From: an uncultured Opitutia bacterium
GTDB lineage: Bacteria > Verrucomicrobiota > Verrucomicrobiia > Opitutales > UBA953
Direction: 5' to 3'
NCBI GenBank assembly: GCA_903924185.1
Contig: CAIYAN010000396.1
Coordinates: 1-12,595, forward strand
DNA: 12,595 nt
Below the pieces are notes generated by a model. The model was not told the DNA's origin, did not search any database, and worked only from the letters and a program-made list of their open reading frames with translations. Both the position numbers and the translations under genes were made by a program. Position 1 is the stretch's first letter. The number at the start of each line of letters is the position of its first letter. This document shows, in pieces, positions 6,825-12,595 of the stretch.

Positions 6825-8186
6825 ATGCCCCCGAAACCTTATATCAGTCCTTCCATCGTTGCCATTCGACATCAACTCGGTGCCAAGGCACCCGCCCCGC
6901 TCATGGCACCCGCGCTCCGGGTACGCCGCGAAATTGACGGAGTGGCGGTCGCCGCACTCACGGAGGCCCACGGCTCACCGCTCTTCGTCTATTCGGAACG
7001 CCAACTAGTGGCGCTCCATGACCGCGCACGCGCAGCCTTCGATCGGGCTTGGCCAGACACTACCTTTGCCTGGAGCTACAAGACGTGCTACCTTCGCTCC
7101 ATCTGCGCGTTCTTCCACGCCCGCGGCTCCCTTGCTGAAGTGGTCAGCGAGTTCGAGTACGACAAGGCCCGACGGCTGGGCGTGCCTGGCGCGAACATTC
7201 TCTTCAATGGCCCCTGGAAGCCCCTCAGCGCGCTCCGCAAGGCCGTCCGAGACGGCGCCCGCATCCACCTCGACAACTTTGAAGAGATCGAGGACCTTGA
7301 GACGGTCGTGCGCGAGCATGGGCAACCGGTCCATGTGACCATCCGCCTGAACCTCGACGCAGGCATCTACCCAGTTTGGTCGAAGTTTGGCTTCAACCTC
7401 GAGAGCGGCCAGGCGCTCAATGCCGTCCGTCGCCTGCATCAGGGTGGCTTGCTGCATCTCGACGGGCTCCACTGCCATATCGGCACGTTCGTGCTCGACC
7501 CTTCCGCCTATGCGCGGACGGTGGCGAAACTGGCAGCCTTCGCGCTGGAATGTACCGCAATTTCCGGTCGTTCTATCCGCAGCCTCGACCTTGGCGGCGG
7601 CTTCCCTTCCCTCAGCCAACTCAAAGGCATCTACCAGCCCCCTGAAATTGCGGTCCCGCCCATTGAGGCCTACGCCGACGCGATCGGGACAGCTATGCGG
7701 GCAGCCTACCCTGGACCTGGGCCGGCACCGCGGCTTTTACTTGAGACCGGCCGGCACCTCGTGGACGAGGCTGGCTACCTCATCACGACAGTCACGAGTT
7801 CCAAGGTTTCGCCCGACACTCGGCGAAGTTACCTCATCGACGGAGGCGTGCACCTTCTCTATACGTCGACTTGGTATAATTTCACCCTTGAGGTGGACCG
7901 ACCGACCGCCGGACTGGCCGAGCCGGCCTGCCTCAACGGTGCCCTCTGCATGAATATCGATGTGGTCAGCGATGGCCTACTACTTCCGCAACTCGAGCGT
8001 GGCACCCGACTCACCCTTTCGCCGGTCGGCGCATACAACCTCACGCAATCCATGCCATTCATCCACTGCCGACCAGCAGCAGTGCTGATTCGGCATGATG
8101 GGCGAGTCGAAGTCATGCGCCGAGCCGAGACCATCGACGACATCGAGCAAGGCGAATCACTCCCCGCCGACCTTGCACTGTCCTGA
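6825..8186 (+). CDS. Fold-type III PLP-dependent decarboxylase (diaminopimelate/ornithine decarboxylase-like)
   Basis: A 453-residue cytosolic enzyme with an alanine-racemase-like barrel and a C-terminal beta domain. PLP lysine K86 sits in FAWSYKTCYL. H218 in LHCHIG stacks on the cofactor. GGG at 257-259 in LDLGGGFP binds phosphate, and R310 lies in ETGRHLVDEAG. C375 in NGALCMNIDVV is the likely catalytic cysteine that marks decarboxylases, and Y404 lies in GAYNLTQSMPF. Compared with lysA-type enzymes, EPGR has become ETGR and the CESGD-type block has become CMNID, so the substrate is probably neither classical diaminopimelate nor ornithine. The N-terminal 35 residues lack family similarity. 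The gene starts 3 nt after the ATP-grasp stop and ends 6 nt before the next start. The product would be an amine or decarboxylated amino acid; the identity is unknown. Confidence 0.85.
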   Translation: MPPKPYISPSIVAIRHQLGAKAPAPLMAPALRVRREIDGVAVAALTEAHGSPLFVYSERQLVALHDRARAAFDRAWPDTTFAWSYKTCYLRSICAFFHARGSLAEVVSEFEYDKARRLGVPGANILFNGPWKPLSALRKAVRDGARIHLDNFEEIEDLETVVREHGQPVHVTIRLNLDAGIYPVWSKFGFNLESGQALNAVRRLHQGGLLHLDGLHCHIGTFVLDPSAYARTVAKLAAFALECTAISGRSIRSLDLGGGFPSLSQLKGIYQPPEIAVPPIEAYADAIGTAMRAAYPGPGPAPRLLLETGRHLVDEAGYLITTVTSSKVSPDTRRSYLIDGGVHLLYTSTWYNFTLEVDRPTAGLAEPACLNGALCMNIDVVSDGLLLPQLERGTRLTLSPVGAYNLTQSMPFIHCRPAAVLIRHDGRVEVMRRAETIDDIEQGESLPADLALS

Positions 8187-8192
8187 CCAGAC

Positions 8193-10286
8193 GTGAGCGT
8201 CATCGCCCACATCCGTCTCGCGACGGGCCGAGAATTCCGCGGTCTGGCACTCGCCTACGCCGGTATCTTCTGCCTAAGTTCCGTACCTGCAGGTGCAACC
8301 ATCGGCCTGCTCTCCCTGCTCGGCGCTGGGTTCGGACATCCGTCGGTCGCAGTGGGTGGCCTGCTCTGCTACAGCCTCCTCCGGCTCATGGAAACACTGG
8401 CGGGACGGACCACCGACGTAAGGCTAGCAATCAACGCCCTACTCATCGGCATGGGCGTCGGCTACTCCTACGAACTTGGCCTGCCTTTCGCCCTCCTCGC
8501 AGCCGCTACCGCTGCCTTCACGCTACTCTGCGGAGCCCAAGCTATCGCTTGGACCGAACGGAGGGGCCTTCCGGTCCTATCGCTAACCTTCGCCGCTGGC
8601 TATGTCCTGCTGCAGCTAAGCGCCCCACTCCTCGGCGGAGTTGCCTCCCCCGTAGCCATACCGGAGCTCCACCTCTGTCCAGCCATCGACGCGGCGCTCC
8701 CGGCGACATTAGCCGCCTTCCTGCGCAACCTCGCTTGGCTACTCTTCACCCCGGACGTCACGGCGGGCTTAGTCATCTTCGGTGTCATCGTTGGGTGCTC
8801 GCGCCAGCTTGCCCTGCATGGCCTGTGGGCCTTCGCCGTCGCGATGACGCTGCTGGAGGCTTGGTACGGCAACCCGGAAACAGCGCGAACGATGCCCGGC
8901 GGCTTTAACTTCACGCTCATTGGCTTCGCCGTCGGGGCCACCTTTCTCCGCTACGGCTGGCAAAGCTTCTTTTGGTCCACCCTGACGGTTACGGTAGCGA
9001 CCTTCCTCTCGGTCGGCCTCGCTCCAGGCCTGAGTCGATTTGGCGCCACGCCAAGCACGTTGCCCTTTGTTCTAAGTACATTGCTCACGCTCGGCCTCCT
9101 GCGTCGCTCCAACTCCCCGCTACTCCCCCTCCGCGTCTCTGCGACGCCGGAGGCGACCGCGGCCGAACATGGGCATACCCTAACGCGCTTTGGTCAGGGC
9201 CCAGCCCTAGAACTACCCTTCTCGGCACCCGTCCGCGTCTACCAAGCGTTCGACGGGCCGTGGACCCACCAAGGAATCTGGCGCTATGCCTACGACTTCG
9301 TAAAAACCACCGATGATGGCCGAAGCCATCACGATGCTGGCCTCGAATTGGCGGACTACCCATTATTCGGACTGCCCCTGCTAAGCCCCTGCGCAGGCGA
9401 AGTCGTCGCGTGCCGCGACGACCTTCCGGACAACCAGCCAGGCTGGATCGACCACACGAATAACTGGGGCAACTACATCCTCTTGCGGTGCGAGGACGGC
9501 CTGCACGTCGAGATGAGCCACCTTCGTCAGTACTCGTTGCACGTGAAGAAGGGCGACCTCGTCAGGGTCGGCCAGTCGCTCGCCCAGTGCGGTAACAGCG
9601 GCTACTCCGCCTATCCTCACTTGCATCTCCAGGTTCAGGTGGGCGCATGGTTAGCCGAAGCGACCCTACCGTTTACCTTCCGCTGCCTACGCTACGACGG
9701 CCGCCTACACTACGCCTGCCTGCCTCCCGTTGGCACCGAAGTGGAAGCTATCGCGATCAGCGACGCGGCAAGCCTACCTCGTTTCACCCTCGGGGAATGC
9801 CTGCGATTCCTCGACCGAGCTCCACATCGAGCTGACCAGCGGATACAATGGAAGGTTGGGCGCACCACCGACGCGTTCGGACACCAATACCTCGCGGACG
9901 ATGCCGGTAATATTCTCTACTATCACTCTGCCCCCAAGGGCTACCTCGCGCTGGCATACCACGGCGACCGCGATGCCGCCCTCGCGGTCTTCGCCCGTGC
10001 CCTGCCTCGCCTGCCTAACACGACCCAAGTCAGCTGCTGGAGCGACCATCTTCCGATGGCGTTGGTTCATGGCTGGGGCGGGCAGGAATGGCGGGGGCTC
10101 GCGTTGGCCTACGGCTGGCCAAACTTACGGCGACGCGCACGGACCGACGGAATCTGGCGCTTTGACCCCCAGCAAGGCCGCATCGACGGGCACGCCAACG
10201 GCCTCGAGGCCTGGTCCGTCTGCCTGACTCCGGACGGCCTTATTTCCATCTCCGAAGGCCATCGGACCATCACACGACTTCCTTAA
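8193..10286 (+). CDS. Urea-transporter-like membrane domain fused to M23 metallopeptidase and an unknown C-terminal domain
   Basis: A 697-residue multidomain protein starting at GTG. Residues about 15-305 are strongly hydrophobic, with about ten membrane segments and a two-fold repeat typical of the urea-transporter (UT) fold: DVRLAINALLIGMGVG (75-90) and GGFNFTLIGFAVGA (236-249). Residues about 340-500 form an M23/LytM-type peptidase domain. H359 and D368 (H-x8-D in HQGIWRYAYDF), H443 in MSHL and the H476-L-H478 motif match the LytM zinc and catalytic set, so it is probably active. M23 enzymes cleave peptidoglycan cross-bridges or peptides, normally outside the cytoplasm. Residues about 500-697 are unrecognised, with many Trp/Gly/His positions. 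Whether it carries urea or another small solute is not shown. It sits 6 nt after the decarboxylase gene and 4 nt before the TPR gene. Confidence 0.85.
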   Translation: MSVIAHIRLATGREFRGLALAYAGIFCLSSVPAGATIGLLSLLGAGFGHPSVAVGGLLCYSLLRLMETLAGRTTDVRLAINALLIGMGVGYSYELGLPFALLAAATAAFTLLCGAQAIAWTERRGLPVLSLTFAAGYVLLQLSAPLLGGVASPVAIPELHLCPAIDAALPATLAAFLRNLAWLLFTPDVTAGLVIFGVIVGCSRQLALHGLWAFAVAMTLLEAWYGNPETARTMPGGFNFTLIGFAVGATFLRYGWQSFFWSTLTVTVATFLSVGLAPGLSRFGATPSTLPFVLSTLLTLGLLRRSNSPLLPLRVSATPEATAAEHGHTLTRFGQGPALELPFSAPVRVYQAFDGPWTHQGIWRYAYDFVKTTDDGRSHHDAGLELADYPLFGLPLLSPCAGEVVACRDDLPDNQPGWIDHTNNWGNYILLRCEDGLHVEMSHLRQYSLHVKKGDLVRVGQSLAQCGNSGYSAYPHLHLQVQVGAWLAEATLPFTFRCLRYDGRLHYACLPPVGTEVEAIAISDAASLPRFTLGECLRFLDRAPHRADQRIQWKVGRTTDAFGHQYLADDAGNILYYHSAPKGYLALAYHGDRDAALAVFARALPRLPNTTQVSCWSDHLPMALVHGWGGQEWRGLALAYGWPNLRRRARTDGIWRFDPQQGRIDGHANGLEAWSVCLTPDGLISISEGHRTITRLP

Positions 10287-10290
10287 AACC

Positions 10291-10911
10291 ATGACTAATC
10301 CCATCCCCAGCAGCCTGCTACCTAGACCACTCCTCCTCGCCCTACTTTGTGCCCTAAGCGCAACGGCGGCGGAACCGAAGGTCGACCCCGCCGGTGCTGA
10401 CGAAATCCTCGCCACCATCGTTGCCAAGTCCAAGACGACGCCGAACGACTACCGTGTCACACTGCGACTTGCCAACCGCTACGCCGTTCTAGCACGCGTG
10501 GCCAATTCAGAACAGGCCTACAAGAAAGCGCTGGAGCTCAATCCTTCGTCGATGGAACCCTATTACGGGCTCTGCCTTCTCTACTTCGCAAACAAGCGTT
10601 ACGCAGACGCCTATCGTACAGCCACTTCTTGGATAACGAAGGATCCTCACTCCTACTATGGCAGGCTCTGTCTGGCCGACGCCATGAGCCTCAACGGGGA
10701 GACGAAGAAGTCTTTACCCGTCCTTATCGAACTTAACCGAAATTACCCATCCGACACCACCATTCTGAACGGGCTCAAAACCCGCTACACCTTCCTGGGT
10801 ATGACCAAGGAGGCCGATACGGCTACCAAGTTAATCGAGGAAATCGAGAAGTCCGCCGTCACGGATGGCCTGACTGCCGCAACGAATACGAGTACTGATC
10901 CGTCACGCTAA
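10291..10911 (+). CDS. Exported TPR-repeat protein
   Basis: A 206-residue protein with a Sec signal peptide: a hydrophobic core at about 14-22 and a likely cleavage after ATA or TAA at 24-27, with no proper lipobox around C20. The mature part is helical. Tetratricopeptide-like repeats are centred on about 53-86 (LANRYAVLARVANSEQAYKK, then ALELNP), 87-120 (YYGLCLLYFANKRYADAY) and 121-154 (LCLADAMSLNGETKKSLPVL), with a weaker one at 155-187. TPR domains bind proteins. The short Ser/Thr-rich tail is probably disordered. It lies 4 nt after the UT-M23 gene and so may be a periplasmic partner or scaffold for its peptidase domain. No terminator is visible in the 49-bp gap to the convergent MFS gene. 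Confidence 0.8.
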   Translation: MTNPIPSSLLPRPLLLALLCALSATAAEPKVDPAGADEILATIVAKSKTTPNDYRVTLRLANRYAVLARVANSEQAYKKALELNPSSMEPYYGLCLLYFANKRYADAYRTATSWITKDPHSYYGRLCLADAMSLNGETKKSLPVLIELNRNYPSDTTILNGLKTRYTFLGMTKEADTATKLIEEIEKSAVTDGLTAATNTSTDPSR

Positions 10912-10960
10912 GCAGCAGACCGACCCTCCTGCCTCGCCTGGCAACGAGAGCCGGCACTCG

Positions 10961-12226
10961 CTACTCGACCTCGATGAACCTGCCCCGGGAAATAGCAGCG
11001 TAGGCTCCACAGATGAGTGCCGACGCCCCGCACACCCAGAAAACCTGTGCAGAGGAGATATGGAAAGTCTCGCGGGCAATCCATTGGACGCCGGCGGCAG
11101 CCATAATCCCGAGGAAGCTTAGGCTACTCACGCTACCTTGCACGGCACCCTTGCTCTCGGGGGAAGGACGGTGCTGGATGACGGAGACGACTGGGACGAT
11201 GAATAGGCCGGCGGAGAAGCCCAAGGTAGCCATGCAGATTCGGAAAGTATCGGCCGTGACCCCCTCTATACCCATCGGGATGGTGCTCAGGGCCAGGCCG
11301 AGAGCGCCAAGCGGGACGAGGCGATATTCGATACGACCGCGGGAGGCATAACCCGCGACGACGCTGCCGATGCCGATGCCGACGGCCAACCATACGTTCA
11401 TCATGCTGTTCTGGGTGTCGGTCAGATTTAGAACGCTCTTACAAAAGACCACCATGTTCATCATCACCAAGGCCGAGATGAAATAGAAGCCGGTATTACC
11501 CCAGCACGCGCGCCAGAGATCGCGATCCTGCTTCATAATGCTCAGCTGACGCCAGAGGTCGGTGACGGGATTGATGCGGACCGGGCAGGTCGGATCGGCC
11601 GCGGGAACGGGCGTGACCTGGCGACTGAACAGCCAGCCGACGAAGGCAATGACCATGAGGATAGGGCCAGCAATCCACGTGCGTCCCTCCTTTAAGAAGG
11701 CATCGGAGAAGATTCCGGCGGCGACCACGCCGAGGATGACGCCGAGAAAAGTAAGCAGCTCAAGGATGCCGTTACCCCAAGAGAGTTTATCGTGCGGTAA
11801 AATTTCTGGCAGGATTCCATACTTCGAAGGGGCAAAGATGGCACTGTGGCACCCCATGAGGAAGATGGCACCCAACAAAAGCGGCAAGCTTGTGAGCCAC
11901 AGGGCGAGCCCAGCGAACGCCATGATACCCATCTCCGCCGTCTTCACGTAGACCATCATGCGCTGCTTGCTATTACGGTCCGCGAGCCAGCCCCCCAGCA
12001 TCGCGAAGAGGATGAAAGGCGCGGAGAAAACCGCTGTCACCATAGAGACCATCCGATCGTCCCCGGCGCCCCCGGCGGACGCAGTGGCGCCGGCCAGAAG
12101 CACGAGGATGATGAGCTGTTTGAGCGCGTTATCGCTGAAGGCATTCTGGAACTGGGTTGCCATCAGGCTCCAGAAGCCGCGCTGCCAGCCAACATGAGAA
12201 ACGGCGGAAGACGAGGGGGAGTGCAT
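10961..12226 (-). CDS. MFS transporter of the LplT/Aas N-domain type
   Basis: A 421-residue inner-membrane transporter with about 12 hydrophobic segments. The N-terminal QFQNAFSDNALK (25-36) matches the Q-F-x-x-A-F-x-DN motif of lysophospholipid transporters. A motif A (GGWLADRNSKQRM, 78-90) follows the second segment, and LMGCHSAIFAPSKYGILPE resembles the LplT/Aas signature. In Aas-type fusions this domain flips lysophospholipid for re-acylation by a C-terminal acyltransferase and acyl-ACP synthetase; here the chain ends after the transporter. ATG at 12226 was chosen because GGTGAG lies 7 nt upstream; a GTG at 12244 would add only six residues. The metF stop is 47 bases upstream on the same strand, so cotranscription is possible. 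Substrate assignment is by family only. Confidence 0.85.
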   Translation of the reverse strand: MHSPSSSAVSHVGWQRGFWSLMATQFQNAFSDNALKQLIILVLLAGATASAGGAGDDRMVSMVTAVFSAPFILFAMLGGWLADRNSKQRMMVYVKTAEMGIMAFAGLALWLTSLPLLLGAIFLMGCHSAIFAPSKYGILPEILPHDKLSWGNGILELLTFLGVILGVVAAGIFSDAFLKEGRTWIAGPILMVIAFVGWLFSRQVTPVPAADPTCPVRINPVTDLWRQLSIMKQDRDLWRACWGNTGFYFISALVMMNMVVFCKSVLNLTDTQNSMMNVWLAVGIGIGSVVAGYASRGRIEYRLVPLGALGLALSTIPMGIEGVTADTFRICMATLGFSAGLFIVPVVSVIQHRPSPESKGAVQGSVSSLSFLGIMAAAGVQWIARETFHISSAQVFWVCGASALICGAYAAISRGRFIEVE

Positions 12227-12273
12227 GGAGCATCTCACCCCCACGACTCGGGAATGACAATCCTATTAGATAC

Positions 12274-12595
12274 CTAGAACTTTAGCTGAGCGAACAGCTC
12301 CAAAGCCGACTGCGAGCGGTTAAGGATGTAAACATGGTAGCCGGGGACGCCGCGGCCGAGCAGGCCGCGCACCTGCCGCACCGCCCACGAGACACCAACC
12401 TTCCGCTGGGCTTCCTCATCTTCACCGCAGGCTTCGAGTTCCTGGATGAGTGCCGCGGGAATCTTGGCCTGACAAAAACCACAGAAGCGACGGGCCTGCT
12501 TGAGCGAAAGCACCGGCATGATGCCCGGGAGAATCGGCACGGAGACGCCGGCGGCACGCGCGCGGGCGACGAACCGAAAGTAGTCTTCGTTATCC
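12274..12595 (-). CDS. metF: 5,10-methylenetetrahydrofolate reductase, C-terminal fragment (runs off right edge)
   Basis: The C-terminal 106 residues are present; the start is beyond base 12595. The frame at the edge reads DNEDYFRFVARARAAG, followed by PILPGIMPV, the MetF (beta/alpha)8-barrel region. RRFCGFCQAKIPAALIQEL and GVPGYHVYILNRSQSAL complete the family C-terminus. The reaction is reduction of 5,10-methylene-THF to 5-methyl-THF with FADH2, feeding methionine synthesis. The upstream FAD-binding region is not in the window, so completeness cannot be checked. It stands 47 nt ahead of the MFS gene on the same strand. Together with gcvP it marks the flanks as one-carbon housekeeping DNA. 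Confidence 0.9.
   Translation of the reverse strand, partial: DNEDYFRFVARARAAGVSVPILPGIMPVLSLKQARRFCGFCQAKIPAALIQELEACGEDEEAQRKVGVSWAVRQVRGLLGRGVPGYHVYILNRSQSALELFAQLKF

Noticed and set aside
10291..10911. TPR protein as a lipoprotein
   Set aside because: Cys20 is preceded by Leu at -1, which does not fit a lipobox; an A-x-A signal peptidase I site just after fits better.
10912..10960. Terminator between the TPR gene and the convergent MFS gene
   Set aside because: Only 4-base arms (CTCG...CGAG, GGC...GCC) and no T-run on either strand; too weak to call.

Overview
The window looks like chromosomal DNA from a GC-rich bacterium. Coding is dense, third positions are G/C-rich, and Shine-Dalgarno sites are mostly weak or absent. 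The gene set (two-component system, Sec-exported TPR protein, membrane-fused M23 peptidase domain) fits a Gram-negative envelope. A Verrucomicrobiota/Opitutae-like source is a guess from overall style; no rRNA or marker gene here can confirm it.

Layout. The left flank is housekeeping. The first codons of an endonuclease III gene (nth) read off the left edge on the minus strand. It is divergent from gcvP, a single-chain glycine decarboxylase P-protein that reads as a GcvPA-type half joined to a GcvPB-type half. gcvP converges, with a 9-base gap, on a minus-strand two-component pair: an OmpR/PhoB-type response regulator followed by a HAMP histidine kinase.

The accessory core runs from 5548 to 10911 on the plus strand. 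It is a tight five-gene operon divergent from the response regulator: a PqqD-like (RRE-fold) small protein, a CarB-like ATP-grasp ligase, a fold-type III PLP decarboxylase (DapDC/ODC-like), a urea-transporter-like membrane domain fused to an M23 metallopeptidase domain and an unknown C-terminal domain, and an exported TPR protein. Gaps between genes are -1, 3, 6 and 4 nt. The 108-bp region shared with the two-component system carries four CTTAA/TTAAG-type boxes, which suggests the regulator controls itself and the operon.

The right flank is minus-strand: a stand-alone LplT/Aas-type MFS transporter preceded by the 3' end of metF (5,10-methylenetetrahydrofolate reductase), which runs off the right edge.

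How the genes may work together (inference). The RRE-like protein, ATP-grasp ligase and decarboxylase look like a small biosynthetic set that could make and ligate an amine or a modified peptide or amino acid. The membrane fusion and the TPR protein would be the envelope side: transport, cell-wall processing or assembly. I know of no characterised pathway with this exact set, and it is the most interesting part of the window. There is no gene-free stretch longer than 300 bases (the largest gap is 178 bases, 153-330), and I see no tRNA, rRNA, CRISPR array or insertion sequence.
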